Below are positions 8,155 through 17,536 of a DNA stretch of 64,000 nucleotides, piece by piece. The notes under the pieces were generated by a model, which saw only the letters and a list, made by a program, of their open reading frames with translations, searched no databases and was not told the origin of the DNA. Each line of letters begins with the position of its first letter. The stretch's first letter is position 1. Position numbers and translations under genes: made by a program. This stretch comes from Candidatus Protochlamydia amoebophila UWE25 (lineage in GTDB: Bacteria; Chlamydiota; Chlamydiia; Chlamydiales; Parachlamydiaceae): contig NC_005861.2 of assembly GCF_000011565.2 (NCBI RefSeq), positions 558,001-622,000 on the forward strand, in the 5' to 3' direction.

Positions 8155-10080
8155 TTAAGCAGCTTCATTGTGTACAATCGTAATACGAAAATCAGTCGCT
8201 AATACTGCTTTACCTTCAACATGAATGCGTGTGTTTTTAGGAACAATAATTTCTTTAATATTTGGACATTGATCAATGTCAATAACTTCAGCTTGAAGAG
8301 CTTTAATTGTTTTCAGCCGTGTACATCGATGAAGAAGTAACTGACGAGAATCGACGGTTAATGTTTCTAGATTGAAGCAATGATTACACTCTATTTTATG
8401 ATTATCCTGGCTTTGGATTTCGGTGATAGCGGTGCTGATTAACTTCAAATTTTGAACATTCTGACAATTCAATTGATCGAGATTATTGCAGTTTTGAAAT
8501 TCCAGATGTTGAATACGAGTTGCTTTAACACTTGTGACATTCGAAAAGAGGAATTTAACGGAATTTTTATTTCTAAATTCAAAATCAGATAAAAGACTAT
8601 TTTCTTCTTTGTTACAGCCAAATACAATGTCTTGACTATTATCTGCTTTCCAATTTAATAAATTATCATAGAAATAGAGGCTGATGCTTCGAGCATTAGG
8701 CGCATGAAAAAATTCTAAGTTTTTAGAGGTTAAACAAATGGGATTTTTTCCAAGATAAACTAAGTGCATTAAGTGAGATGAAACAAGGGTAAACTCTACC
8801 TCTGTTAATAGAGAGGTGGCCTGAAAGATTTTTTCCATGTCTGAATCGGATACATCTCTCAAATAAACTTTTTTTCGTAGGGGGTTATGAAAAGGTGCTT
8901 CGTGAGCTAAATAGACTTGGAATTGTCTGGCTGATTTGCAGTTCCAGACGAGTAAAGCATTTGGATATACCTCTTTTAGCATAGACTCGTATTTGATTAA
9001 CACTTTCTCATTGCCCGTTTGCGAAGACAAATTAAATTTAACAATATCAATTAAGTAATTTAACTTGTTAAATAATTCCGCGCAGCCTGGTTGTAGGCTA
9101 TATGCCAAACCGTCAGAATCTAAGCTTAAACTTGAACCAAACGTTTTCCATGCCTCATGAATGCTTTTACAGGTTTGACTTAAAATTTCCGCTTTTTGCA
9201 TTTTACTTAGAATAAAAAAACAAAAATAAGTCGTATTTAACGCTTTTTTTTGTTCAACATCATCTATGTGTTCGCTCAATGCTTCAAAGATCACTTCAAA
9301 ATTTTCTTTATTCAGCTGGGGTAGTAATGTTTGCGAATCAACTGGCAATCTTCTTCGAGAATGTTTAGACAAATCTAATTTAATTCCTAAAAAATGTGAC
9401 AATTGAAGAATAGGGAGAATATTTTGGTCCGCTATTTCTAAATTTTTGCTTGTTAAGTTTAAATTTCCAGTTGCCATCAAGTAAATAATATTTTTTACAT
9501 CTTTTCGTCTTGATTTGAGTAAAATAGCTAATTGCGTGTAGTTTATAGGAATAAAGTAATAGAGAGACAATTTGAGCAGAGGAATGAAATTGTCTTTTGT
9601 GAATAATACATTCTTTCCTAACAGGATTTGAATTAGGTCTATCGCAATTAAAGAAGCAAGGTCTGGGCTGTCGGTGTCAATAATATCCGCTAGTTTTTCA
9701 AAATCGATTATTAATTCTTTATGATCTTTCCATCCACGTTCTGATTGAGTTTTTAATAAAGGAACTAAAGTCTCCAATAAATTTTTAGGGACTTGAATAT
9801 AGGAGGGAATATTAGGGAATGGATTAAAAGCTTTGACCTTAATTTTAACAAAATGAGTGGGATCGGAGGAAATGGATGAACCGTATTTTTTCCAGATCTT
9901 TTTGTATATATCAATGACATTTTTAGGAATTGTTTTTTCTTGGACTAATTTTTGAAAAAACTTTTTAGTTAAAGGGAAATTTTGGATTTGTTCTTTTTTT
10001 AACTTTTTGAAGGTTTCTAATGCTGTGGTTACTTTTGCTAAATATTGCTGGGATGTTTGCTCTGATGGGGTTTCAGTCAT
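8155..10080 (-). CDS. Unrecognised protein with possible BTB-like and LRR-like regions; candidate effector
   Basis: The longest frame starts at a GTG (10152, 665 residues); ATG 10080 (641 residues, start MTETPSEQTSQ) is also plausible and neither has a good ribosome site. Numbering from 10080: an N-terminal helical part (1-75), then a segment (about 80-250) whose pattern VPKNLLETLVPLL, a long acidic strand and KDNFIPLLKLSLYYFI recalls the BTB/POZ fold, with TGNLNLTSKNLE similar to its end. The C-terminal quarter (about 515-630) is a run of short hydrophobic repeats such as HLEFQNCNNLDQLNC and CPNIKEIIVP, like an irregular leucine-rich-repeat solenoid. Environmental chlamydiae carry many BTB, F-box and LRR proteins thought to act in the host. 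No signal peptide or membrane segment is seen. The domain calls are by eye. Confidence 0.55.
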   Translation of the reverse strand: MTETPSEQTSQQYLAKVTTALETFKKLKKEQIQNFPLTKKFFQKLVQEKTIPKNVIDIYKKIWKKYGSSISSDPTHFVKIKVKAFNPFPNIPSYIQVPKNLLETLVPLLKTQSERGWKDHKELIIDFEKLADIIDTDSPDLASLIAIDLIQILLGKNVLFTKDNFIPLLKLSLYYFIPINYTQLAILLKSRRKDVKNIIYLMATGNLNLTSKNLEIADQNILPILQLSHFLGIKLDLSKHSRRRLPVDSQTLLPQLNKENFEVIFEALSEHIDDVEQKKALNTTYFCFFILSKMQKAEILSQTCKSIHEAWKTFGSSLSLDSDGLAYSLQPGCAELFNKLNYLIDIVKFNLSSQTGNEKVLIKYESMLKEVYPNALLVWNCKSARQFQVYLAHEAPFHNPLRKKVYLRDVSDSDMEKIFQATSLLTEVEFTLVSSHLMHLVYLGKNPICLTSKNLEFFHAPNARSISLYFYDNLLNWKADNSQDIVFGCNKEENSLLSDFEFRNKNSVKFLFSNVTSVKATRIQHLEFQNCNNLDQLNCQNVQNLKLISTAITEIQSQDNHKIECNHCFNLETLTVDSRQLLLHRCTRLKTIKALQAEVIDIDQCPNIKEIIVPKNTRIHVEGKAVLATDFRITIVHNEAA

Positions 10081-10152
10081 TATGTAAGTCTCAATCGAAA
10101 TCCAGTTAGCTTCTGTCTGACAAGAACAATTTAAGGAAGGTTGCATATTCAC

Positions 10153-10826
10153 ATTCCGTTATATTAAGGAGGGCCTAATTTTATTTTAATTTAAGCAGAA
10201 GTTTTTTTTTGTCAATCAAATATAGAGGGATTAAAGCCATGTTTTGGCAGAATTTACTTTGTAAAGACAACTATTAATTGATTGATATTTCATTATTAAA
10301 AAATTTGTGCGTTATATTTTAGGGGACTTTTATGACTTTCAAACACAATATATTCCTCAAGGGTAGAGTAGCCCCTCTATAGATAACTATAATGAGTAAA
10401 TTAGCTAAACCCATAATAACTGTGAAAATTGTAAAAATGGTTGCTGTGCAAAAAAAATTTTGGAGTTATTTATATCAAAAATTTTCATTCCAATTGCTAT
10501 ACTAAGTTTGGACAAACTGGTTGATTTTATTTGCGTGGGGTTAGCTATAAAAGTTTAAGCGAGAAACATTCATATCTTTAAAAATTTCAGTAAATAGAAT
10601 GAGTGATCTCTCAAGATTATAGGCGATTTTTATGCAAAAATAGCATTACTATTTGCACTTTAATTGATCCGAGGAATGATTATATAGAGTTTACTTCCAA
10701 CAACGTATTTGATAAAATAACGACGCAAACGAAAGCTTCTTTATCTATTTTTATGATTGTTACTTTTTTTATGATTGTTACTTTTGCACTTAAATAGCTA
10801 TTAATAAAAAAGCTTTAGGAAAATGT
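10153..10826. other. AT-rich gap with an 18-bp tandem duplication
   Basis: No convincing gene. A 64-codon GTG frame at 10603-10797 lacks a ribosome site and has no recognised family. Inside it an 18-bp unit, TTTATGATTGTTACTTTT, occurs twice in perfect tandem (10750-10767 and 10768-10785), encoding FMIVTF twice if translated. The gap separates the minus-strand gene before it from the plus-strand CPBP protease, so promoters for both should lie here, but I cannot place them. Confidence 0.4.
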
Positions 10827-11585
10827 ATGACTAGAATTTCTGAAAATTTTCACGCATGGGGTGCACACCTTTCTCCAATCGCTATCCAAGCAAAAGAAAT
10901 TGGGTTAAAAGCAATAGTTATAATTGATCCAGTTGTTGCTGAAATGGTGAAAATAGTTGCTGTAAAAATTTTGTTGGAAGAAGTAACAAAAGCCCTTTTT
11001 TCTAGCAAACAATTACCAGGGATTAATGTAAGATTGATCACAGTTGTGGGGCCCGTTGTTGAAGAAGTTTTTTTTCGTGGGATGCTACAGCGAGGAATTG
11101 GTATAACTCAAGCGGGATGGAATCGATTTGTGATTAAAAGGGAGTTGACAAAGCAAGAAATAATGTCCCAAAGAGCTTGGCGTATCCATGTGACAGCTAT
11201 TATTTTTGGATTAGCTCATGTTAATAATTCTCATAGTAATTATGTTAGTATGTTCTTTCAAATAAACTGGTGTTATATGGGAGGTGTTGCATATGGGTAT
11301 CTCAGTGAAAAATATCAAACTCTTTCGGTTAGTATATTGGCACACAGCATCAATAATATTTTGGCGATTTCGTTGATGGTTTATCCTAAATTTAAAGAGT
11401 TAACGCTACTTGCCCTAGTGGCTAATAACCTAGCTTTTTGTGTTTTAGGCACGAGTTCAAATAATGTAATTGATGAAACGATGGTAGCAACTAAAGCTTA
11501 CTTATCACATTTATATCAGCGTTGTTTTGTTTCTTTGTCAAATTTTTCAAAAAAATCTTTCTCACAAACCGTCGAGATTATCTAA
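10827..11585 (+). CDS. CPBP (CAAX/Abi) family intramembrane metalloprotease
   Basis: The 252-residue protein has the three motifs of the CPBP family: EExxxR as EEVFFR (Glu79, Glu80, Arg84), FxxxH as FGLAH (His131) and HxxxN as HSINN (His173, Asn177). Several hydrophobic segments fit a polytopic membrane enzyme. Bacterial members act in prenyl-protein-type cleavage, bacteriocin self-immunity or protein quality control; the substrate here is unknown. AGGAAA lies a few bases before the ATG. It stands alone, divergent from its left neighbour and convergent with the UPF0158 gene. A second CPBP protease is at 18786-19460. Confidence 0.85.
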   Translation: MTRISENFHAWGAHLSPIAIQAKEIGLKAIVIIDPVVAEMVKIVAVKILLEEVTKALFSSKQLPGINVRLITVVGPVVEEVFFRGMLQRGIGITQAGWNRFVIKRELTKQEIMSQRAWRIHVTAIIFGLAHVNNSHSNYVSMFFQINWCYMGGVAYGYLSEKYQTLSVSILAHSINNILAISLMVYPKFKELTLLALVANNLAFCVLGTSSNNVIDETMVATKAYLSHLYQRCFVSLSNFSKKSFSQTVEII

Positions 11586-11795
11586 ATAATAAAAGCAAAA
11601 AAACTGATTATTTTAAGAAATTTTAACTTTATCATTTTTATGTTTTAGAATGATTTTAAAACATGTATGGGGCCGGATAGGAACGAAGATTAAACAAGGT
11701 ATCGTAGATTTATCTCTGCGCCATTTAATTTTTATTTTTCAAGCTTCATCTGTAGCAAATAACTGAGCTCATATTGATAAACTAAAGTTTAATCA

Positions 11796-11821
11796 ATGCT
11801 GAATCGTCAATAATTCAGCAT
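11796..11821. terminator. Hairpin between convergent genes (ATTCAGCAT arms)
   Basis: ATGCTGAAT (11796-11804) pairs perfectly with ATTCAGCAT (11813-11821). It sits between the converging CPBP and UPF0158 genes, 15 bp past the end of the latter. No T-run is present on either side. The same arm sequence is found in the hairpin after dnaJ (44229-44263). Confidence 0.5.
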
Positions 11822-11836
11822 CGCACTTCTAAAAGC

Positions 11837-13003
11837 CTAAGACTCTTTTTTAGGCATGATTTTTTTTAAAACTTTCCCTTTCGTCGGCATTGCTTCTTTT
11901 TTTGCTTTCGGAATAATTCGTTTAGCTTTAGGCTTTTCTGGTTTGGCTGGCTTTGTAGCTTTAGTTACGACAGCCGACTTAGAGGCCGCTTTAGCTTTAA
12001 TTGGCTTTTCTTTCGCCTTTTTTTGTTTTTTTTCAGTAAAATCCTCATCATCGTCATCATCATCTTCGTCATCAAAACTGTTATCCATTGCGTAGGGATT
12101 ATTCTCTTTTTCTGTCGGAGGATTTTGAGTTTCTGCCCAGCGATTAGAAAGAGTACGTAAGGATGCAAGCTTTTGGCTTATAGAAGTGTCATCATCAAAG
12201 GATTGTCGACGGTTTGTTAAAAGGTCATCTTCAGAATCAAATTTTGACGAAAAAGCTGAAAAATGGGAAGATTGAATGTTAGGTACAAAGAGAAAAGGGC
12301 GAACTGTTGGGGGAACAGTTGTAAAAATATCAATTGTTACTTGAGGTTCAATTTCTGGTTTTGCAGCTTGTTTAGGTGGGCGACCTCTTTTTGGACGGGG
12401 ATTTAAAGCTTCGTTGGAATAGTAAGTTTTTGCCTTTGCAAATAAGTTTTTGCGGGCTGTTAGAATATCCTTACCTACTTTTGATTGAAAAAGAGAATGT
12501 TTAAGTTTTTCTACAAGTTGACGGGGTAAATCTAAATCTTCTTCAAAAACAAAATGAAAATGATTTAACCTTAACCATTCAATAATGCGAATGCGCGAAC
12601 GTTCTTGATAAAATTGCTGCCACTTTTCTTGTTCAGAATGATGATCATAAATGAACTCTAAAAAATTTTCTCGAGCTTCTTTAGATTGAATAATATCAAG
12701 GAGCTTTTCTTTTGTATCAATATCATAAACCTTTTCATTGACAAATCCTTCCATGATCTTTTTGGTTTCATAAAAAGATAGTTTTGGGATTTGACAATAT
12801 CTATCCGAATTCTCTGCCAATTCTTTTTGTAAAGCGTCTAATTCGTTTTGAGGTTTATCAAGATCAACATAAATTAAAAAACCTTCTAATCGATCAATAA
12901 AAAAATCACGTTCGTCATCCGATTTAGCAAAAGCCTCCATTAAACGGTGACAGCGTAAAATGAGGGGGTTTTGAGCTTCTTGTTTAGTTTTGCTGGCGCA
13001 CAT
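11837..13003 (-). CDS. UPF0158-like protein with AT-hook and histone-H1-like tail
   Basis: Residues 75-165 resemble the UPF0158 family (C. trachomatis CT429, as I recall), with FYETKKIMEGFVNE and WQQFYQERSRIRIIEWL. The 388-residue protein is extended: residues 203-211 read RPKRGRPPK, a textbook AT-hook core for minor-groove binding; 311-321 is nearly all Asp/Glu; and 325-388 is a Lys/Ala/Pro-rich tail (such as KATKPAKPEKPKAKR) like that of chlamydial histone-H1-like proteins Hc1/Hc2. DNA binding is therefore likely (inference). GAGGAAG lies about eight bases before the ATG. It is followed upstream on the same strand by dapF, clpP and glyA, the same neighbours I recall in Chlamydia. Confidence 0.75.
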   Translation of the reverse strand: MCASKTKQEAQNPLILRCHRLMEAFAKSDDERDFFIDRLEGFLIYVDLDKPQNELDALQKELAENSDRYCQIPKLSFYETKKIMEGFVNEKVYDIDTKEKLLDIIQSKEARENFLEFIYDHHSEQEKWQQFYQERSRIRIIEWLRLNHFHFVFEEDLDLPRQLVEKLKHSLFQSKVGKDILTARKNLFAKAKTYYSNEALNPRPKRGRPPKQAAKPEIEPQVTIDIFTTVPPTVRPFLFVPNIQSSHFSAFSSKFDSEDDLLTNRRQSFDDDTSISQKLASLRTLSNRWAETQNPPTEKENNPYAMDNSFDDEDDDDDDEDFTEKKQKKAKEKPIKAKAASKSAVVTKATKPAKPEKPKAKRIIPKAKKEAMPTKGKVLKKIMPKKES

Positions 13004-13136
13004 ATTCGGTTACTTCCTCAAATAGTAATATAAGATTGGGATTGTATCGAATTGATTGAGTTACAAGCAATCGAAAAGCTTTTTAACTAGCATATTTTTA
13101 TCAATTAAGCGTTAAATTTTTTTCTTAAAGTTTCGG

Positions 13137-13946
13137 TTATGATTCTAATTTAATTGAGCCGTTGAAAACGGCCAATGCTGGACCTGTCATTGTCACATTT
13201 GTAAATTTTTGATTAAGCAACGTGAAACCAATTTCTAAACAAATTCCCGATCGAGTTTGCATTGATATGGGAGCACTTAAACGATACTGAAAAGCTGCTG
13301 CTAGAGCCGCTGCTGTTGCTCCCGTCCCACAAGCTAATGTCTCTGCTTCTACCCCTCTTTCATAAGTGCGAATCATGAAAGTTTGACCATGGAGATGCTG
13401 TACAATTGAGAAGTTAGTTCCGTCAGGTTTCCATAACGGATGATAACGAATGAATGGCCCCATTCGTTCTAACGGAAATTGTTCAATGTTTTCAGCGAAT
13501 AAGATAATGTGTGGAACCCCTGTATTTAATGAGTGCACATAATAGATTTTTGACTCAAATGAAATAGGCACATTCCAATTTAATTTGTTGGGGGAGCCCA
13601 TTTCAATAGTGATATTAGATGCACTTTTCCAAGCTTTTAGCACATGGTTATTTGTTTCTATAGAATAAATGGAATGCAAAATATTTAAAGATTCCATCCA
13701 ATCGATTAAACATCGAAGACCGTTTCCACACATTTCGGCCTCACTTCCATCTGCATTAAAAATGCGCATGCGGGCATGAGCAATTGTCGAGTTTTCTAAA
13801 AGGATAATCCCATCAGCTCCAACACCCCATTGCCGATGGCAAAGCTGTTGAATAAGAGGGATGGAAAATGGAAATTTACCATTTCGATTATCAAAAAGAA
13901 TGAAATCATTTCCACATCCCACATATTTAGTAAAAGACCACTGCAT
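13137..13946 (-). CDS. dapF: Diaminopimelate epimerase
   Basis: DapF converts LL- to meso-diaminopimelate, the peptidoglycan cross-linking residue and lysine precursor. The 269-residue protein has both catalytic cysteines: Cys73 in ADGSEAEMCGNG and Cys206 in ETLACGTGATAAA. It starts MQWSFTKYVGCGNDF, a family-typical N-terminus. It lies 8 bp after clpP and is probably translated from the same message. Confidence 0.97.
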   Translation of the reverse strand: MQWSFTKYVGCGNDFILFDNRNGKFPFSIPLIQQLCHRQWGVGADGIILLENSTIAHARMRIFNADGSEAEMCGNGLRCLIDWMESLNILHSIYSIETNNHVLKAWKSASNITIEMGSPNKLNWNVPISFESKIYYVHSLNTGVPHIILFAENIEQFPLERMGPFIRYHPLWKPDGTNFSIVQHLHGQTFMIRTYERGVEAETLACGTGATAAALAAAFQYRLSAPISMQTRSGICLEIGFTLLNQKFTNVTMTGPALAVFNGSIKLES

Positions 13947-13954
13947 AAGTTTTT

Positions 13955-14557
13955 TTAAGTGGATTCAATCTCTTCAAAGCTATTAATCACTTTATCGAGT
14001 AGTCCAAATTCTAAGGCTTCTTGTGCTGTCATCCATGTATCTCGATCAATTGCTTTTTCTATGGCAGCAAAATTTTTCCCCGTTGCTTGTACGTAGATTT
14101 CAATCAATCCATTTCTAGTTTTTAGCATCTCTTTTGCTTGAATCTCCAAGTCTGTTGCTTGCCCTTTAATTACTCCGGATAAAAGAGGTTGGTGGATCAT
14201 GATTCTAGAATGAGGTGTTGCGAATCGGCGTCCAGGGGAAGCGCAAAGGCTTAAAATAGAACCCATTGAAGCGGCTAATCCAGTAACCAATGTTGTTACA
14301 GGGGAAGTAATCATTTTGATTTGATCCCAGATCGCAAATCCTGAATCAACAGCGCCACCTGGACTATTAATGACGAATAAAATTGGTTTGCCAGGATCTG
14401 TTAATTCGAGATACCAAAGCTTGCGAATAATTTCACTTGCCGATCCACTATCAACAGCATCAGAAATAAAAATTCTTCTAGAATCTAGTATAGCATGTTC
14501 AATACGATCTGCCATTTTAGAAGGAATGGCACTTTTGTTTTTATCATGTTTGGGCAT
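13955..14557 (-). CDS. clpP: ATP-dependent Clp protease proteolytic subunit
   Basis: ClpP is the barrel-shaped serine peptidase that works with ClpX or ClpC. The longest frame begins at a TTG (14575), but ATG 14557 has GGGAG six bases upstream, so I choose the 200-residue form starting MPKHDKNKS. The catalytic triad is Ser97 (GLAASMGS), His122 (IMIHQP) and Asp173 ([13 protein letters not shown]). It is the size of the chlamydial ClpP paralogue next to dapF and glyA; chlamydiae have two clpP genes and only one is here. Confidence 0.95.
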   Translation of the reverse strand: MPKHDKNKSAIPSKMADRIEHAILDSRRIFISDAVDSGSASEIIRKLWYLELTDPGKPILFVINSPGGAVDSGFAIWDQIKMITSPVTTLVTGLAASMGSILSLCASPGRRFATPHSRIMIHQPLLSGVIKGQATDLEIQAKEMLKTRNGLIEIYVQATGKNFAAIEKAIDRDTWMTAQEALEFGLLDKVINSFEEIEST

Positions 14558-14694
14558 GGAAGTCTCCCGAGTCAAAACTCATTTTTTAGTTGTATCTTAT
14601 GATTTCTGATATCCTTTTTCAAGTTCTAAAGGCGCAAAATAAGAAAAAATGTTTGATTGTGTCAAACTCTAAATCGATTTGATAGTAAAGTTTA

Positions 14695-16170
14695 TTAAAT
14701 TTCTATTTCAGGATAGAGAGGGAAATGAATTAATAAATTTTTTACTCGTGCCTTTGCTTCATTGATAATTGTGGAATCTGTGATGACTGAAGCCTTGCTT
14801 GGTTGTCCAGTTTTTTGAACAATGCCAGGTTTAGAGTTTGATAGGACAGAGAAAATAACAGAAGCAATTTCATTCATTTCATCTTTACCCATTCCCAAGG
14901 TTGTTAAAGCTGCTGTTCCTAAACGAATTCCAGATGTGTACCAAGGCCCTTGAAGATCATTTGGAATTGCATTTCTGTTAACTGTGATATGGGCTTCTCT
15001 TAATGCAGTTTCTGCTTGACGACCGGTTAATCCAAATTTAGATAAATCGAGAATCATTAAATGGTTTTCTGTTCCACCGGTAACAAGACGAATGTCATTT
15101 TGAAGAAAGCAATTGGCTAAGGATTGAGCATTATCAACAATTTTTTGTGAGTACTGTTTAAAATTAAGGGAGTTTGCTTCTTTAAAAGCGACGGCTTTTG
15201 CTGCCATAACGTTGGGAAGTGGCCCTCCAAGAACTGACGGACAACCTTTATTAATGGCTTCGCTAAAGGACTGTTTACATAAAACAAAACCTCCTCTTGG
15301 GCCTCTCAATGTTTTATGCGTAGTAGAAGTCACAATATCTGCATAAGGAATAGGATCGAATTCGCCTTGGAAAACTTTTCCGGCTACCAGACCGGCAAAG
15401 TGGGCCATATCTACCATCAAAGTAGCTCCTACACTATCTGCAATTTCACGCATTTTAGCGAAATTAAGTCGCCTTGGATGAGCCGAATAACCAGCAATAA
15501 GAATTGTCGGTCTTTCTTGTTGCACTTGTTTTGCAAGTACAGAGTAATCAAGAATTTCGGTTTTGGGATCAACATCATATAAGACAGAACGCATCATTTT
15601 AGATGAGATATTATGGCGATATCCATGCGTTAAATGCCCCCCGGAATTTAAGGACATGCCCATGAGTTTTTGATTAACGAGAAGTTGCCGAATTTTTTCA
15701 TATTCTTCGGGAGTTAACTCATCTAAAGTTTTTTTTCCAAATTTTTCAATTTCCGGATTTTGAATTTTATGGATTAAGATGGCCCATAGTGCCACTAAAT
15801 TTGCGTCAGCTCCTGAATGGGGTTGAACATAGGCATGCTCACATCCAAATAATTGAATCAATTCTTGACTAGCTGTTTCTTCAATGCTATCTATGTTATC
15901 GCATCCCGCATAAAATCGGTGATGTGCATATCCTTCAGCATACTTGTCAGTTAAAAGGTTACCCATTGCTAACTGAACAGCCAAAGACGAAAAGTTTTCA
16001 GATGCAATAAGTTTTAGATGAGAGCGTTCATCTTGTAATTCTTGAATAATACTAGAAGAAATAGTAGGGGAGACAGTTTCAATATGATCAAGAGCGGCTA
16101 AATAAGCAATCGCTGCTGAATTTTGTTGATTGCTTGTTTTAGAAGAGAGATATTTTTTAAGTCTTGACAT
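14695..16170 (-). CDS. glyA: Serine hydroxymethyltransferase
   Basis: GlyA interconverts serine and glycine using pyridoxal phosphate and tetrahydrofolate, supplying one-carbon units. The 491-residue protein is longer than the usual 415-420, with an N-terminal extension and an insertion around residues 130-160; chlamydial GlyA is also long. The PLP-binding lysine is Lys286 in TSTTHKTLRGPRGG. Substrate features include HRFYAGCDNID and MVDMAHFAGLVAG. AAGGAGAA precedes the ATG. With FolE in this window it feeds folate metabolism. Confidence 0.97.
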   Translation of the reverse strand: MSRLKKYLSSKTSNQQNSAAIAYLAALDHIETVSPTISSSIIQELQDERSHLKLIASENFSSLAVQLAMGNLLTDKYAEGYAHHRFYAGCDNIDSIEETASQELIQLFGCEHAYVQPHSGADANLVALWAILIHKIQNPEIEKFGKKTLDELTPEEYEKIRQLLVNQKLMGMSLNSGGHLTHGYRHNISSKMMRSVLYDVDPKTEILDYSVLAKQVQQERPTILIAGYSAHPRRLNFAKMREIADSVGATLMVDMAHFAGLVAGKVFQGEFDPIPYADIVTSTTHKTLRGPRGGFVLCKQSFSEAINKGCPSVLGGPLPNVMAAKAVAFKEANSLNFKQYSQKIVDNAQSLANCFLQNDIRLVTGGTENHLMILDLSKFGLTGRQAETALREAHITVNRNAIPNDLQGPWYTSGIRLGTAALTTLGMGKDEMNEIASVIFSVLSNSKPGIVQKTGQPSKASVITDSTIINEAKARVKNLLIHFPLYPEIEI

Positions 16171-16559
16171 ATGCTGTTCTCCTTATGACGACTGAAAATC
16201 TGTTGAGTTTCATGCAGTTACTCGTTAAATCCACATCTTTTGCATTTATTTTTCGTTGACTACCGTGAGTAGATGAGTGCAATATTTTAGTAAAATTTGA
16301 TTTTCAAGTAGATAAACCTAGCGCCTAGGCTAAATTCATTTGCTTGAACAAATAAATGATGTGGGATTTATTGTGTCTGACAAGTTTGTTTTGTGCAAGA
16401 TATACGAGATTTTTTAAAATGGTATGGACTTGATTAGTAGCGTTAAAATTTGAAAGTAAGCCCAAAAAATGCTCATAATCAATTATTAAAAATAAATATT
16501 GATAGATTTTGTTTTAAGGGCTTTCAAGTAAAATTTGGCTAATGACTCAAAATATAATT
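16171..16559. other. Intergenic gap upstream of glyA
   Basis: AT-rich, no gene seen. It holds an 8-bp palindrome GCCTAGGC (about 16322-16329) and an imperfect inverted repeat (TCATTTG against CAAATAAATGA) at about 16335-16359. These could belong to the glyA promoter region or to the end of the upstream minus-strand gene; no clear riboswitch fold is apparent. Confidence 0.35.
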
Positions 16560-17000
16560 TTATGCAAATGAAGGAGTATAAATAAATGAACAGCCATTAG
16601 TTATAGTGTGATTTTCACCCGCTTCATAATGATTATCGTTAATTAATACTTTAAACTCACAGCTCGAAAAAGGGGTTTCATTTTCCCAAATCCATTCATC
16701 TGCTTTAATGTTTTTTAATGGTTGCCCTTTGTTCCAGGTTAGGTTCGCTCCATTACCTCGAATGTACAGTTGATTGTTAAATCCTACATCATATTTAACT
16801 AAGACTGAAGTTTTAAATAAGGGTTTTTTTTCAACATGAGAGCATCCATGTTCACATTCATCCTTTCGATTTGCATAAATTTTAGCGGGATGTTGAGTCG
16901 GAGCTTTAGCTAAAGCAAAAACATCTGTTTCGTTGGGTTGCGGGGATTGCGTTATTTTAGTTTTAGCAGGATTTTTAAGTGAGTCTTTTTTGGTTAACAT
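16560..17000 (-). CDS. Small protein with starch-binding-like (CBM20/48-like) C-terminal domain
   Basis: The 146-residue protein has a Lys/Pro-rich, probably unstructured N-terminus (1-60), a Cys/His cluster (ECEHGCSH), then a beta-rich domain: VLVKYDVGFNNQLYIRGNG, LTWNKGQPLKN, DEWIWENETPFSSCEFKVLIND and a final GENHTI strand. This pattern of aromatic residues resembles starch/glycogen-binding modules, which have a similar NQLYLRG-type strand. AGAGGTG lies upstream of the ATG. There is no catalytic domain and no signal peptide. Chlamydiae store glycogen, so binding to glycogen is possible, but the assignment is by pattern only. Confidence 0.5.
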   Translation of the reverse strand: MLTKKDSLKNPAKTKITQSPQPNETDVFALAKAPTQHPAKIYANRKDECEHGCSHVEKKPLFKTSVLVKYDVGFNNQLYIRGNGANLTWNKGQPLKNIKADEWIWENETPFSSCEFKVLINDNHYEAGENHTITNGCSFIYTPSFA

Positions 17001-17536
17001 GGTTCACCTCTCGGTTGACTTAAGTAAAAAATAGTTCTTAAGCATCTTTTAAGACACAAATTAAGCGTCTAAAAAATGATGTTTACGTTAATAAAAGAAT
17101 TTATTTATGTATTGTAAATTAGATGAATCTCTGTCAATAAAAAAAATGATAAGTTTGGGATGCGAAATAAGAAAACTAAAAATTTACAAATCTGTTTGAA
17201 GCCTCAGGTTTTTAATTGAATATTAACTCTCGACAGGATATCTTATTTGTATCCTAAATTAAACTAAATTTAGGCGATAGTTTGTGCTGCATGACAAAAT
17301 ACGACTACGTAATCTAATGTGTTTCATTCAGCAGGAATTAAGTAGAAATCTTTTAACAGTCCCTTATTGTGTTAAATCTAAAATAATTCATGTTAAGGGA
17401 TGATCAGATTGTGTTCCACAGCATTTGACATTTCTCAAATGAGATGAAATTTGAGAGATTATTAAATCATTTAAAATAAATGTTGAACACTTTCTAGTAG
17501 ATAGACAAGCTTACCCCTATACCTTAAGGAATACCT
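17001..17536. other. Divergent intergenic gap
   Basis: This gap separates the minus-strand starch-binding-like gene from the plus-strand zinc-ribbon gene and must hold both promoters. I see no gene, RNA or strong inverted repeat, and no promoter good enough to call. Confidence 0.4.

Noticed and set aside
10603-10797. 64-codon frame upstream of the first CPBP gene
   Set aside because: GTG start, no Shine-Dalgarno, no recognised domain; kept only as a note on the tandem duplication.
11856-12168. Frames over the acidic/Lys-rich tail of the UPF0158 gene
   Set aside because: Low-complexity codons give long antisense and shifted frames; the main frame has the conserved domain and ribosome site.
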